Part shown: one piece after another, positions 43,535 to 52,887 of the stretch
Layout of the letters: every line of letters begins with the position of its first letter
How positions within the stretch are numbered: position 1 is the first letter of the stretch
Assembly (NCBI RefSeq): GCF_004762095.1
Contig: NZ_SIJH01000012.1
Span: 62,001 to 126,000, forward strand
Length of the DNA stretch: 64,000 nt
Direction: 5' to 3'
DNA from: Tabrizicola caldifontis
Lineage (GTDB): Bacteria > Pseudomonadota > Alphaproteobacteria > Rhodobacterales > Rhodobacteraceae
The notes under the pieces: generated by a model
What the model saw: the letters and a program-made list of their open reading frames with translations, nothing else
Databases searched by the model: none
What the model was told of the DNA's origin: nothing
Translations under genes and position numbers: made by a program

Positions 43535-44155
43535 TCATGCTGCAAGCCGTCGAAAGCGCAGGAAGGTCATCAGGCCGAAGGGGCGGACCTGGCGCTGTTC
43601 CTCCAGCTTCAGTCCGGGGTGGCCGAGAACCCGGTCGATGGGAAAGTCGGAATGCCAGCCCAGAAGGTTCGCAAGCGGCGCTGCCAGCCGTTCGGCAAGG
43701 CGCCAGCCCTCGGCCCGGCCCGCGAAATGGTTCGCAATCAGGACCGAGCCGCCTGGCCGGCAAAGACGCACCATCTCGTCCAGCACGCGCTCGGGCTCGG
43801 GCACGACAGACATGATGTGCATCGCGGCGACATGGTCGAAAGACGCCTCCGGCAGGTCTATGGCTCGGGCGTCCATCTGGTAAAGCCCAGCAACATTGCG
43901 CAGGCCCAGCGTCCGCGCGCGCCGCTCGGCCGCGCGCAGCATTTCGGACGACAAGTCGATGCCTGTGACCTGCACCTTAGGGCTGTAATAGGACAGGGCG
44001 AGGCCGGTGCCGATGCCGACCTCGAGCACCGCGCCGCCTTGCGCATTCACATGCTGCGCGGCCAGCAGGCGCCCGCCTTGGGTGATTCGTCCGAAAGCCA
44101 GGTCATAGACCGGTGCCCAGCGACGGTAGGTCCTCTGGATGGCCTCTACCTGCAT
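43535..44155 (-). CDS. pmtA: Phosphatidylethanolamine N-methyltransferase
   Basis: A 206-residue SAM-dependent methyltransferase with motif I LEVGIGTGLALSYY near residue 44, then GIDLSSEMLRAAERRA and PGGSVLIANHF. The N-terminus RTYRRWAPVYDLAFGRITQG is typical of the Rhodobacter-type soluble Pmt enzyme. It methylates phosphatidylethanolamine three times to phosphatidylcholine. The adjacent genes make its substrate, phosphatidylserine synthase at 44230 and the decarboxylase at 44989, which supports this over the ubiquinone-type alternatives with a similar domain. It follows pssA after 74 bases. Confidence 0.82.
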   Translation of the reverse strand: MQVEAIQRTYRRWAPVYDLAFGRITQGGRLLAAQHVNAQGGAVLEVGIGTGLALSYYSPKVQVTGIDLSSEMLRAAERRARTLGLRNVAGLYQMDARAIDLPEASFDHVAAMHIMSVVPEPERVLDEMVRLCRPGGSVLIANHFAGRAEGWRLAERLAAPLANLLGWHSDFPIDRVLGHPGLKLEEQRQVRPFGLMTFLRFRRLAA

Positions 44156-44229
44156 GCGTAGGTTCCCCTTGGACGTTCAACCCAAGAATGCGCAGCCCGG
44201 CAGGTTATGCAAGAGGAAACGGCCCCTCG

Positions 44230-44985
44230 TCAGGCAGGGGGCGCCTTCGGCACGCGCAATCCTCGCAGGAAAAGATAAAGGATCCCCGAAAGATATACCA
44301 ATGTCATTGCCGTCAGTGTGACCCAGGGATAGGTCAGCACCGCCGCGACCAGCACCACGGCCCCGACCAGGGCATAGCGGGCATAATCCGCAGCGATCGT
44401 GATGCGCTTCAGCGAGGGTGTGCGCACACGGCTGATCATCAGGGCACCGACGGTCATCATCCAGATCGCCGTCATCGCCGGCGGCAACTGAAGCGCGCCT
44501 TCGGTCGCGCGGGTCAGGTAAATCGGCAGAAGCACCAGCATGGCCCCGGCGGGCGAGGGCACACCGATGAAGCTGGTTTTCTCGGCGGCCTCGCCTGCCG
44601 CACGGCTGCCGACGTTGAAGCGGGCAAGCCGCAGCATGCAGCAGACGGCATAGACCAGGACCGCGATCCAGCCGAAGCTGCTTTCCGGGCGCAGTCCCCA
44701 CAAATACAGGACCAGCGCCGGGGCGACCCCGAAATTCACCAGATCACACAACGAATCCAGCTCGGCCCCGATTGCGCTTTCCGATTTCAGCATTCGCGCA
44801 AGCCGGCCATCCAGACCATCCAGCGCCGCAGCCACCCCGATCAGCAGCACCGCCATCGACACATTGCCGCCGATCGCATAACGGATCGCCGTCAGCCCGG
44901 CGCACAACGCGAGGATCGAGACGAAATTCGGCAGCAGCTTCAGCAGAAGCATGTTGCGCGGCGCTTCGCGGGGCTGGCTGGCCAT
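44230..44985 (-). CDS. pssA: CDP-diacylglycerol-serine O-phosphatidyltransferase
   Basis: A 251-residue integral membrane enzyme. DGLDGRLARMLKSESAIGAE followed by LDSLCD is the complete CDP-alcohol phosphotransferase motif (DGxxAR-x8-GxxxDxxxD). Multiple hydrophobic segments surround it, from LPNFVSILALCAGLTAIRYA to VGAVVLVAAVLTYPWVTLTA. It makes phosphatidylserine from CDP-diacylglycerol and L-serine in the inner membrane. The gene starts three bases after the psd stop, so the two are one transcription unit, with pmtA downstream. Confidence 0.94.
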   Translation of the reverse strand: MASQPREAPRNMLLLKLLPNFVSILALCAGLTAIRYAIGGNVSMAVLLIGVAAALDGLDGRLARMLKSESAIGAELDSLCDLVNFGVAPALVLYLWGLRPESSFGWIAVLVYAVCCMLRLARFNVGSRAAGEAAEKTSFIGVPSPAGAMLVLLPIYLTRATEGALQLPPAMTAIWMMTVGALMISRVRTPSLKRITIAADYARYALVGAVVLVAAVLTYPWVTLTAMTLVYLSGILYLFLRGLRVPKAPPA

Positions 44986-44988
44986 GGC

Positions 44989-45681
44989 CTATTCGATCCG
45001 AGCGGCGCGGGCGGGGACATCCTGCCCAATGAAGGCGATCACCGTTTCGCCTGCTACCATGGTCTGGCCCAGCGCCACCTGCGGGGTCACCCCTTCGGGC
45101 AGATAGACATCCAGCCGGCTGCCGAAGCGGATCAGACCGAAACGCTCTCCCGTGCGCAGCATCTCGCCCGGCTGGACCCAGCAGAGGATGCGCCGCGCAA
45201 CAAGGCCGGCGATCTGCACCACCGCAATCCTGCGGCCATCGGCCATCTCGATCGCCAGCGCGTTGCGTTCATTTTCCTCCGAGGCCTTGTCAAGCGAGGC
45301 GTTGAAGAATTTGCCCGGCCGGTAGGCGACGGCCGTGACCTTGCCGGCGATGGGCGCGCGGTTCACATGGCAGTTGAATACCGACATGAATACCGAAATG
45401 CGCACAAGCGGTTCCGGCCCCATGCCCAGCTCCGCCGGCGGCACGGCGCGTTCGATCAGGCTGACCACCCCATCGGCAGGGCTGACCAGCAGACCGGCGT
45501 TCTCTGGAACCGCGCGGCGTGGGTCGCGGAAGAAGTAATAGCACCAGACGGTCAATCCGACCCCCAGCCAGCCCAGGGGTTCCCAGATTAGGAACAGCAC
45601 CAAGGTCGCTGCCGCGAATGCGGGGACGAATTTCCACCCCTCGGGGTGCATCGGCTTGAGGAAGGTATCGGTCATCTTCAT
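44989..45681 (-). CDS. psd: Phosphatidylserine decarboxylase proenzyme
   Basis: A 230-residue short-form Psd. [20 protein letters not shown] is the usual start, followed by a membrane hairpin. The proenzyme cleavage site is the GS in [13 protein letters not shown], whose serine becomes the pyruvoyl cofactor. [10 protein letters not shown] and [20 protein letters not shown] are conserved. It converts phosphatidylserine to phosphatidylethanolamine at the membrane. It leads the psd-pssA-pmtA unit, starting 85 bases after the rpoH stop. A second ATG two codons later is an alternative start. Confidence 0.93.
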   Translation of the reverse strand: MKMTDTFLKPMHPEGWKFVPAFAAATLVLFLIWEPLGWLGVGLTVWCYYFFRDPRRAVPENAGLLVSPADGVVSLIERAVPPAELGMGPEPLVRISVFMSVFNCHVNRAPIAGKVTAVAYRPGKFFNASLDKASEENERNALAIEMADGRRIAVVQIAGLVARRILCWVQPGEMLRTGERFGLIRFGSRLDVYLPEGVTPQVALGQTMVAGETVIAFIGQDVPARAARIE

Positions 45682-45766
45682 GCCGCGCGGTCTAGCGTCC
45701 TGCGGCGCGCAGGGCAAACGAAAAGGCCGTGACCCGCGGCCACGGCCCTTTCCGTTCGGCACGGCC

Positions 45767-46663
45767 TTACGCCGGGACGGCCATGCCCTTGCCCTTGGCC
45801 AGTTCGCGCATCTTCGCCTGAAGCTTCTCGAAGGCGCGCACCTCGATCTGGCGGATGCGTTCGCGGCTGACGCCGTAGCTTTCCGACAGTTCCTCCAACG
45901 TCACAGGCTCTTCCGACAGACGACGGCGCGTCAGCACATCCTTTTCGCGGTCGTTCAACACGCTCATCGCCTGCGCAAGCAGTTCGCGGCGGGCGTCGAG
46001 TTCATCCTTTTCGGCGTAGGCCTCGGCCTGGTCGCTGTCCTCGTCCTCCAGCCAGTCCTGCCACTGGGTCGAGCTGTCGCCGTCCGAGCCGACCGTTGCG
46101 TTCAGGCTGGCGTCCGAGCCCGAGAGCCGGCGGTTCATGTCGATGACCTCTTCCTCGGAAACCGACAGGTCATGCGCGATCTGCTTGACGTTCTCGGGAC
46201 GCAGATCGCCTTCCTCCAGCGCGCCGACCTTGGCCTTGGCCTTGCGAAGGTTGAAGAACAGCTTCTTCTGGGCACTTGTCGTGCCAAGCTTCACCAGAGA
46301 CCAGGACCGCAGAATGTATTCCTGGATCGAGGCGCGGATCCACCACATCGCATAGGTCGCAAGGCGGAACCCCTTTTCGGGATCGAACCGCTTGACCGCC
46401 TGCATCAGACCGACGTTCGCCTCGCTGATGACCTCGGCCTGCGGCAGGCCATAACCGCGATAGCCCATGGCGATCTTGGCAGCCAGACGCAGGTGGCTGG
46501 TCACCAGCTTGTGCGCGGCCTCCGGGTCCTGATGATCGACCCAGCGCTTGGCCAGCATGTATTCCTCTTCCGGCTCCAGCAGCGGGAACTTGCGGATTTC
46601 CTGCAGATAGCGGTTCAGCCCCTGTTCGGGACTGGGTGCAGGAAGGTTGGTGTAGGTGCTCAT
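45767..46663 (-). CDS. rpoH: RNA polymerase sigma-32 factor
   Basis: The ATG at 46663 gives 298 residues. Region 2 includes [20 protein letters not shown] and the core-binding and -10-recognition [32 protein letters not shown] is the RpoH box that distinguishes this factor from RpoD. Region 4, [20 protein letters not shown], is the -35-binding helix-turn-helix. It directs heat-shock transcription; many Rhodobacteraceae keep two RpoH proteins and this may be either. A candidate sigma-70 promoter and several inverted repeats lie upstream. Confidence 0.95.
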   Translation of the reverse strand: MSTYTNLPAPSPEQGLNRYLQEIRKFPLLEPEEEYMLAKRWVDHQDPEAAHKLVTSHLRLAAKIAMGYRGYGLPQAEVISEANVGLMQAVKRFDPEKGFRLATYAMWWIRASIQEYILRSWSLVKLGTTSAQKKLFFNLRKAKAKVGALEEGDLRPENVKQIAHDLSVSEEEVIDMNRRLSGSDASLNATVGSDGDSSTQWQDWLEDEDSDQAEAYAEKDELDARRELLAQAMSVLNDREKDVLTRRRLSEEPVTLEELSESYGVSRERIRQIEVRAFEKLQAKMRELAKGKGMAVPA

Positions 46664-46746
46664 GTCGTGCCCCCTCTGTTCGCCCGGTGCGACTGCGCCC
46701 CCGGGCGGACGGTCGAACCTAAGTATTGCGGCATCCGATCGCAAGC

Positions 46747-46774
46747 AGTGTAGCCCGGATCGGCCGATTTTGAA
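46747..46774 (-). promoter_or_regulatory. Candidate rpoH promoter
   Basis: On the minus strand TTCAAA (46774-46769) and TACACT (46752-46747) are 16 bases apart, about 85-110 bases before the rpoH ATG. The match to sigma-70 is moderate, four of six in each box. Confidence 0.4.
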
Positions 46775-46811
46775 CCGAGATGTTCATTTGACACCCTTAT
46801 GTGAAGCTTTG

Positions 46812-46836
46812 TGACATTCCTTTCACGGGAATGTCA
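46812..46836. repeat. Perfect 9-bp inverted repeat upstream of rpoH
   Basis: TGACATTCC (46812-46820) and GGAATGTCA (46828-46836) flank TTTCACG. Lying about 40 bases beyond the candidate rpoH -35, it suits an activator or repressor site. No T-run follows on either strand, so a terminator is less likely. Confidence 0.5.
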
Positions 46837-46850
46837 GGCTTGTTGCAGGG

Positions 46851-46950
46851 CGCGGCATACGTCGCACTGACTGACATGCCGCGTAAGCACTGAACGGGGG
46901 CCTGCAGGGTCTCCGGCACTGGTGGCCCCATGGCGGGCAGTACCATGGGG
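46851..46950. repeat. Two further perfect stems in the rluD-rpoH gap
   Basis: CGCGGCAT (46851-46858) pairs with ATGCCGCG (46876-46883), and CCCCATGG (46926-46933) with CCATGGGG (46943-46950). With the repeat at 46812-46836, three stems lie in a row. The gap 46664-47003 holds no ORF I can support. The stems may end the rluD transcript, or fold within an undescribed small RNA. Confidence 0.45.
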
Positions 46951-47003
46951 CGACAACAGGGCCTCTCGTGGCAGGCGGCAAGGCGGCAAACGTTCCGCCG
47001 GGG

Positions 47004-48038
47004 CTAGGTCCCGCGCAGGGCGGCGATCAGATCTGCCATGTCGGCAGGCAGGGGCGCGGCAAATTCCAGACGTTCCCCGGTCACCGGGTGGTCGAATCCC
47101 AGCGTCGCGGCATGCAAGGCCTGGCGGGGAAATGCGTTGGCGATCTCTGCCCCTGGCGCCGTGCCGGCCAGCCTGCGCCGCCCGCCATAGGTCTGATCGC
47201 CGATCAGCCCATGGCCCGCATAGGCCATGTGGACGCGGATCTGATGCGTCCTTCCCGTCTCCAGCCAGCATTCGACCAGCGCCGCCTGCATGCCGAAGGG
47301 CTCTGCCACCCGCAGGCGCGTCACGGCGTGGCGGCCTTCCTCCCATACAACGGCCTGGCGCTGCCGGTCGGTGCGGTGCCGGGCAAGATTCGTCGCAATG
47401 CGGATCACGCCACCTGTTTCCATCGTGACCCCGCGCAACCCGCGCAGCCGCGGGTCAGAGGCCATGGGAACCCCATGCACGACGGCCAGATAGCGGCGGG
47501 TGACGGTGTGTTCCTCGAACTGGCGGGCCAGGCCGTGATGCGCACGGTCGGACTTGGCGACGACCAGAAGGCCCGATGTATCCTTGTCGATCCGGTGCAC
47601 GATGCCCGGCCGCCGCTCCCCCCCGACACCCGAAAGCGTGTCACCGCAATGATGCAGAAGCGCGTTCACCAGCGTGCCCGACGGGGTGCCCGGCGCGGGG
47701 TGGACGACCATGCCGACAGGCTTGTCGATGACGATCAGATCGGCATCCTCCCAGATGACAGCCAAGGGAATCGGCTCGGGCTGGATCTCGACCGGAAGGG
47801 CCGGATCAAGGCGGATGATGTAGACCTCGCCTGGTGCCACCTTGGCCTTCAGGTCGGTGACAGGCTGCCCGTCGCGGCTGACGGCGCCTTCCGCGATCAT
47901 CCGGGCAAGGCGCGAACGGGAAAGCGCCGCTCCCTCTGGCACGGCGGCAGCAAGGGCCTTATCAAGACGGACGGGGGCGCCGTCGCCGATGGTGACGGAA
48001 AGGCTGCCGGTGTCCTCGTCATCAAAAGGCTCGCCCAT
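47004..48038 (-). CDS. RluA-family 23S rRNA pseudouridine synthase
   Basis: From the ATG at 48038 the product has 344 residues. An N-terminal S4 RNA-binding domain (about 20-80, LDKALAAAVPEGAALSRSRL) precedes the catalytic domain. HRIDKDTSGLLVVAKS carries the catalytic aspartate, and ETGRTHQIRVHMAYAGHGLI is the second family motif. Fused S4 and catalytic domains suggest RluD, which modifies helix 69 of 23S rRNA, over RluA or RluC, though these are hard to separate by eye. Its start codon overlaps the start of a divergent gene (CATG at 48036-48039). Confidence 0.93.
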   Translation of the reverse strand: MGEPFDDEDTGSLSVTIGDGAPVRLDKALAAAVPEGAALSRSRLARMIAEGAVSRDGQPVTDLKAKVAPGEVYIIRLDPALPVEIQPEPIPLAVIWEDADLIVIDKPVGMVVHPAPGTPSGTLVNALLHHCGDTLSGVGGERRPGIVHRIDKDTSGLLVVAKSDRAHHGLARQFEEHTVTRRYLAVVHGVPMASDPRLRGLRGVTMETGGVIRIATNLARHRTDRQRQAVVWEEGRHAVTRLRVAEPFGMQAALVECWLETGRTHQIRVHMAYAGHGLIGDQTYGGRRRLAGTAPGAEIANAFPRQALHAATLGFDHPVTGERLEFAAPLPADMADLIAALRGT

Positions 48039-48351
48039 GTCTGATTCCACAGATGCCCCCGATCCGGCCCTGCCGCCCAGCCTGCGGCTATTGAAGTGGC
48101 TGGTCGTCGCGCTGACACTGACGATGATCGGCGGCGTCATAACCGTCGTGGCGCTGCTTGTCACCCGGATGCCGCAGGCGTTTTCGGCCGTTGGTCCGCA
48201 CCTGCCGGAGGGTATCGTCCTGCCCGAGGGGGCCGAGGCGCAGGCGGTGACCTTCGGCGAGGGCTGGATTGCGGTGGTGACCGCGGATCAGCGCATCCTG
48301 ATCTTCGGGCAGGACGGGCGGTTGAAGCAGGAAGTGGCGCTGAGCGACTGA
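48037..48351 (+). CDS. Small single-span membrane protein (DUF6476-like)
   Basis: The 104-residue product starts at 48037, one base inside the rluD start codon on the other strand. One membrane segment, WLVVALTLTMIGGVITVVAL, follows a 20-residue proline- and aspartate-rich cytoplasmic head. The periplasmic part has short repeated beta-like strands (GEGWIAVVTADQRILIFGQD) as in a single propeller blade. I associate it with DUF6476 of Rhodobacteraceae, which has no known function. The divergent pairing with rluD may be conserved and would be useful for recognition. Confidence 0.75.
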   Translation: MSDSTDAPDPALPPSLRLLKWLVVALTLTMIGGVITVVALLVTRMPQAFSAVGPHLPEGIVLPEGAEAQAVTFGEGWIAVVTADQRILIFGQDGRLKQEVALSD

Positions 48352-48582
48352 GGAGCACCCGGAAGCGGGACGATTGCCATGCCGTCCAGCTGGCGCGGCA
48401 GGGATCCGGCGCTGCCCTTGCGCGATCAACATCCCGACAGGGTGCCGCAATGCTGCCTGCAAGCCGGGATGATTTCGCGGCAAGCAAGCCTTGGGTGGCG
48501 GAAACACGCCTTCGGGTGGCGGGGATGGGCATGACCCCAGGGGTTTGCGACGGCAGGGTTGGGCGACTGGATGGAGGACAGG

Positions 48583-50019
48583 ATGATCGGCGATCTGGGT
48601 GCGACGGATGCGACAGAACTGGCGGGGCTGGTGGCAAGGGGCGAGGTAACGCCAGAGGAACTTCTCGATGCGGCGCTGGCCGCAGTCGAGGCGCGGAACC
48701 CCGCGATCAACGCGGTGGTGCTGATACAGGAAGATGTCGCGCGGAGATCCATTGCCGAAGGCTTGCCGCCGGGGCCGTTCCGGGGGGTTCCGTTCCTGAT
48801 CAAGGATCTGGGCGTCGAGGCAAGGGACTTTCCGTCCCACAACGGCAGTCGCCTGCTGGCCAACACGCGCTATCCGGGGGATTCCAGCATCTTCACACGG
48901 ATGAAGGCGACGGGGGTGGTGACCTTCGGCCGCACCACCAGCCCGGAAGGCGGGATCGGCGCCGCAACCGAGGCCGCCGTTTACGGCGGGCCGACGCGCA
49001 ACCCCTGGAACCTTGACCGCACGCCCGGCGGATCATCTGGCGGAGCTGGGGCGGCGGTTGCTGCGGGAATCGTGGCCTTTGCACACGGCTCGGACGGCGG
49101 GGGATCGGTGCGGATTCCCGCTTCATCCTGCGGGCTGTTCGGGTTCAAGCCCACGCGCGCCCGGCTGCCGGACGGGCCCTATGCGGGCGAAGGATGGGCG
49201 GGAATGGCGATCGACGGGTTTCTCACGCGCTCGGTCCGGGATACGGCGGTGATGCTGGACGCCTGCGAGGGCGCGGACCTGGGCGCACCCTACTGGGCTC
49301 CGCCGCTCGACCGCGGCCATGCGGCGGCGATCAGCCGCCCGCCCCGGCGGCTGCGGATCGGAATCTGCGACACGACCTTTACGGGAGAGCCGATTCATCC
49401 CGAGGTGGCCGATGCCGTCCGCGCGACGGGACGTCTGCTGGAGGCGCTGGGGCATCATGTCGAACCCGCCCGTCCTCAGGCCGACGTGCCGGGCATGATG
49501 CGCGCCTGGACCGATATCGTCGCCGTAGGCACAGCACTGGGGATCCGCAGCGCCCTTAAGGGGCGTCCGCTGACCCCGGATCTCGTCGAAGGCGTCGGGC
49601 GCGGGGCCGTCGCCCATGCCGAGACGCTGCACCCGACCCGCTATCTGGAGGCAGTGGGCCAGATTCACGCCTTCGGACGCGAGATGGCGCGTTTCTTCGA
49701 TCGGGGCCCCGACATTCTTCTGTCTGCCACCCTGGCCGAACCGCCGGCAAGGGTGGGCCGGTTCAACCACGCGACCGAGGATTACGTCGCCTATCGCACA
49801 GGGCCGGAAGGGATTTTTGCCTATTCCCCCTTCTGTGCCGTCTTCAACGCCAGCGGCCAGCCCGCCGCCAGCCTGCCCCTTGCATGGTCGTCGGATGGCC
49901 TGCCGATCGGCATTCATCTGGCCGCCGCATTCGGGCAGGATGAAACCCTCATCGCTTTGTGCGCAGAAGTTGAGCGCGCCACGCCTTGGGCGGAAAAACG
50001 TGCGCCGATGGCAGCATGA
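48583..50019 (+). CDS. Amidase-signature family hydrolase (upstream copy)
   Basis: GGAGG five bases before the ATG at 48583 selects this start over an ATG twelve bases upstream; the product has 478 residues. The Ser-cisSer-Lys triad is visible: lysine in PFLIKDLG, the glycine-serine loop [15 protein letters not shown], and serine in [13 protein letters not shown]. It hydrolyses an amide or ester, releasing ammonia or an amine. Amidase-signature enzymes include aryl-amide, aminoacyl-tRNA and N-carbamoyl hydrolases, so the substrate is open. The ABC importer starts 76 bases downstream in the same direction, suggesting it acts on the imported compound. Confidence 0.9.
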   Translation: MIGDLGATDATELAGLVARGEVTPEELLDAALAAVEARNPAINAVVLIQEDVARRSIAEGLPPGPFRGVPFLIKDLGVEARDFPSHNGSRLLANTRYPGDSSIFTRMKATGVVTFGRTTSPEGGIGAATEAAVYGGPTRNPWNLDRTPGGSSGGAGAAVAAGIVAFAHGSDGGGSVRIPASSCGLFGFKPTRARLPDGPYAGEGWAGMAIDGFLTRSVRDTAVMLDACEGADLGAPYWAPPLDRGHAAAISRPPRRLRIGICDTTFTGEPIHPEVADAVRATGRLLEALGHHVEPARPQADVPGMMRAWTDIVAVGTALGIRSALKGRPLTPDLVEGVGRGAVAHAETLHPTRYLEAVGQIHAFGREMARFFDRGPDILLSATLAEPPARVGRFNHATEDYVAYRTGPEGIFAYSPFCAVFNASGQPAASLPLAWSSDGLPIGIHLAAAFGQDETLIALCAEVERATPWAEKRAPMAA

Positions 50020-50095
50020 GGGGAAGGAATCGCTTGTCACCGGCGGCTTGCCCCGCCCAATATGATCAAAACATGACCTTGGGGAGGGTCCGGGA

Positions 50096-51157
50096 TTGAC
50101 CGAGGCAGTTACGATCTCTGCCCGCAATGTGGTGAAGGCTTTCGGCCAGGGTGCGAATGTCGTCCGTGCGCTGGACGATGTGTCGGTCGATATCCGGCGC
50201 GGAGAGTTCTTCACCCTCCTTGGCCCTTCGGGTTGCGGCAAGACCACGCTGTTGCGGCTTATTGCGGGGTTCGAGATGCCGACCGAAGGCACGATCCTGC
50301 TCGACGGGGCCGACATCACCACCCTGCCCCCGAACAAGCGACCGGTGAACACGGTATTCCAGAGCTATGCGCTGTTTCCGCACCTGACGGTGGCGCAGAA
50401 CGTGGCCTTCGGGCTTGAGATGCTGGGCCGACCGACGGCTGAGGTCAAGGCACGCACGTCCGAGATGCTGGCTCTGGTGAAGCTCGAGGCCATGGCGGGG
50501 CGCAAGACCAGTCAGCTGTCGGGCGGCCAGCAGCAGCGGGTGGCGCTGGCGCGTGCTCTTGCGCCGCAGCCCAAGGTGCTGCTTCTGGACGAACCCCTGT
50601 CGGCCCTTGACCTGAAGCTGCGCAAGGAAATGCAGGTCGAACTGAAGCGCCTGCAACTTGAGACCGGCATCACCTTCATCTTCGTGACCCACGATCAGGA
50701 AGAAGCCTTGACCATGTCCGATCGCATCGCGGTGATGAGCGCCGGCAAGATCCAGCAGGTCGGGACGGCAAAGGACATCTACATCCATCCGAAGAACCGC
50801 TTCGTCGCCAGTTTCATCGGCGACACGAATTTCCTGCACGGCCAGGCCGAGGCGGGGGCACTGCGGCTGGGCACGGGCGAGCGGATCGAGGTGCCCGGAC
50901 TGTCTGCCGGCGGCACGGTGACAGTCAGCGTCCGCCCCGAACAGGTTCGGCTGGTGCTGCCCACCGACGGGCTGAAGGCGACGGTCGGCAACCTGGTCTA
51001 TTTTGGCACCGACACGCATTGCCACCTGCATCTTGCTGACGGCACCGAAGTTGTCGCACGGTTGCAGAGCCCGGCCTCTGGTGATGCGGGGCTGACCCCG
51101 GGCCAGGTGGTCGGAATCCGCTTTGCCGAGGGCGCGGTGCAGCGGGTGGAGGACTGA
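50096..51157 (+). CDS. ABC transporter ATP-binding protein, PotA-like
   Basis: A 353-residue ATPase that starts with TTG at 50096, preceded by GGGGAGGG. Walker A is GPSGCGKTT near residue 44, the Q-loop is in [14 protein letters not shown], the signature is [15 protein letters not shown], Walker B is [12 protein letters not shown] and the switch histidine is in VTHDQEEAL. The C-terminal TOBE domain (about 270-353) is that of spermidine/putrescine and related importers. It opens a four-gene transporter operon. The rare TTG start may lower the amount of ATPase relative to the other subunits. Confidence 0.92.
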   Translation: MTEAVTISARNVVKAFGQGANVVRALDDVSVDIRRGEFFTLLGPSGCGKTTLLRLIAGFEMPTEGTILLDGADITTLPPNKRPVNTVFQSYALFPHLTVAQNVAFGLEMLGRPTAEVKARTSEMLALVKLEAMAGRKTSQLSGGQQQRVALARALAPQPKVLLLDEPLSALDLKLRKEMQVELKRLQLETGITFIFVTHDQEEALTMSDRIAVMSAGKIQQVGTAKDIYIHPKNRFVASFIGDTNFLHGQAEAGALRLGTGERIEVPGLSAGGTVTVSVRPEQVRLVLPTDGLKATVGNLVYFGTDTHCHLHLADGTEVVARLQSPASGDAGLTPGQVVGIRFAEGAVQRVED

Positions 51158-51158
51158 G

Positions 51159-52073
51159 ATGAGCCCCGCCGAAGAGAATGCGATCCGCCAATCCGCCCGC
51201 AACGGCTGGCTGCTTTCGGCGCCGGCGCTGATCGTCCTGTTCCTGGCGGCCTCGGGTCCGCTGCTGATCGTGGTCTGGTATTCCTTCCTGACCGCGAACG
51301 ATACGGGCGGGGTGATCCACAAGTTCTCGACCGACGGCTGGGTAGGGATCCTGTTCAGCTACGACATCTTCGAGGAAAAGTGGGTGCTGGCCGATGCGCA
51401 CCTGACCATCTTCTGGCGCTCTGTCTGGCTGTCCCTGGCCACGACGGCGCTGACCTTCGCCATCGGCTTTCCCACGGCATGGTTCATCGCAACCCGGCCC
51501 GCGAAGGAACGTGCGCTGTGGCTGTTCCTGATCACGATCCCGTTCTGGACGAACCTGCTGATCCGGACCTTCGCGATCAACGAGGTTATCCGCAACGAGG
51601 GCATCCTGAACACGGCCCTGATCTGGGCCGGACTCATCGAGACGCCCCTGCGCATCAACTATACCGAGACAGCGGTGCTGATCGGTATGACATATGTCTA
51701 TCTGCCTCTGATGGTGCTGCCGCTCTACGCCACCATAGAACGGTTCGACATGCGACTGCTTGAGGCCGCCTATGACCTTTACGCCAGCCGCTGGCGCACC
51801 CTGCGGCAGGTGATCCTGCCCATCGTCAAGCCGGGGATCATCGCCGGCTCGATCCTTGTCTTCGTGCCATCGCTGGGCGCCTATGTCACGCCGCGCATCC
51901 TGGGGGGCGGCAAGAACATGATGATCGGCAACTTCATCGAACTTCAGTTCCTGCAAGGGCGGAACTGGCCGCTGGGTGCGGCGCTGTCGGTGACGCTGCT
52001 GGTGATCGTGATGGCGGCGCTGCTGGTATACGTTCGCGTCGCCAGCCGCGACCGGGGGACGGGCCATGGCTGA
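51159..52073 (+). CDS. ABC transporter permease, PotB-like
   Basis: The ATG at 51159, one base after the ATPase stop and preceded by GTGGAGGA, gives 304 residues. Six hydrophobic segments are visible, from LLSAPALIVLFLAASGPLLI to LGAALSVTLLVIVMAALLVY. The cytoplasmic coupling loop includes LEAAYDLYASRWRTLRQVIL. VPSLGAYVTPRILGGGKNMM is the PotB/PotH-type conserved stretch. It overlaps the next permease by eight bases. Confidence 0.92.
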   Translation: MSPAEENAIRQSARNGWLLSAPALIVLFLAASGPLLIVVWYSFLTANDTGGVIHKFSTDGWVGILFSYDIFEEKWVLADAHLTIFWRSVWLSLATTALTFAIGFPTAWFIATRPAKERALWLFLITIPFWTNLLIRTFAINEVIRNEGILNTALIWAGLIETPLRINYTETAVLIGMTYVYLPLMVLPLYATIERFDMRLLEAAYDLYASRWRTLRQVILPIVKPGIIAGSILVFVPSLGAYVTPRILGGGKNMMIGNFIELQFLQGRNWPLGAALSVTLLVIVMAALLVYVRVASRDRGTGHG

Positions 52074-52869
52074 GAAGGGCTTTCAGATCAACCGTCTGCC
52101 CGGCTTTGCCACCATTGCCGTGGCAGCCTTCGTGCTGCTTTACCTGCCGATCGTCACGCTGGTGGTCTATTCCTTCAACGCCTCGAACTCGGTCGCGGTC
52201 TGGGGCGGCTTCTCGCTGCACTGGTATGCGGACGCATGGGCGAACCAGGCAGTCAAGGACGCTACGGTGCGATCGCTGGTGATCGGTGTCTCGGCAGCCT
52301 TCCTGTCCACGGTCCTTGCCACGCTGGCGGCACTGGGAACCACGCGGCGCAGGGCCTTCCGGGGCCAGACCTTCATCTATGTGATCATCAACCAGCCTCT
52401 CATGGTGCCCGAAGTGGTGACCGCGGTCGCGCTGATGATCTTCTTTGGTATCATCAAGGTGGCGACGGGCTATCAGGGCCTGGGCTACCTGATCGCGGCA
52501 CATACCGCTTTCTGCATTCCCTTCGCCTATCTGCCCATCCGGGCGCGGTTGGAAAGCATGGACCTGACGCTGGAAACCGCAGCCGCCGACCTTTACGCAA
52601 CGCCCTGGCAGACGTTCCGGCGCGTGACGCTGCCAAACCTTGCCCCGGGCATAACGGCAGGGGCGATGCTGGCCTTCGTGATCAGCCTTGATGACGTGGT
52701 GATCACCGAATTCGTCAAATCCGGCGGACAGGACACGCTGCCAACCTATATGCTGGGCCAGCTGCGCCGGGCCTTCACGCCCGAAGTCAATGCGATCTCG
52801 ACCATGCTTCTGGCGGTGACGGTGGTTCTGCTGACTGCCTTCTTCCTGCTGACGCGCAAGAAAGACTGA
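52066..52869 (+). CDS. ABC transporter permease, PotC-like
   Basis: A 267-residue inner-membrane permease. The first segment is FATIAVAAFVLLYLPIVTLV, after which YSFNASNSVAVWGGFSLHWY is the conserved periplasmic loop of PotC/PotI. The coupling loop LETAAADLYATPWQTFRRVT precedes ISLDDVVITEFVKSGGQDTL, also diagnostic. It forms the channel with the PotB-like protein and overlaps its gene by eight bases. The binding-protein gene follows after 18 bases with a GGGAG site. Confidence 0.92.
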   Translation: MAEKGFQINRLPGFATIAVAAFVLLYLPIVTLVVYSFNASNSVAVWGGFSLHWYADAWANQAVKDATVRSLVIGVSAAFLSTVLATLAALGTTRRRAFRGQTFIYVIINQPLMVPEVVTAVALMIFFGIIKVATGYQGLGYLIAAHTAFCIPFAYLPIRARLESMDLTLETAAADLYATPWQTFRRVTLPNLAPGITAGAMLAFVISLDDVVITEFVKSGGQDTLPTYMLGQLRRAFTPEVNAISTMLLAVTVVLLTAFFLLTRKKD

Positions 52870-52887
52870 CCAACTGGGAGACCAAGA

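Noticed and set aside
46812-46836. Inverted repeat read as the terminator of rluD
   Set aside because: It lies 168 bases beyond the rluD stop, and neither strand has a T-run after the stem. An operator near rpoH is a better reading.
48379-48534. A 51-codon ORF in the 231-base gap between the DUF6476-like gene and the amidase
   Set aside because: No ribosome site, no hydrophobic or motif pattern, and a tryptophan- and arginine-heavy composition. I see nothing else in this gap apart from the amidase ribosome site at its end.
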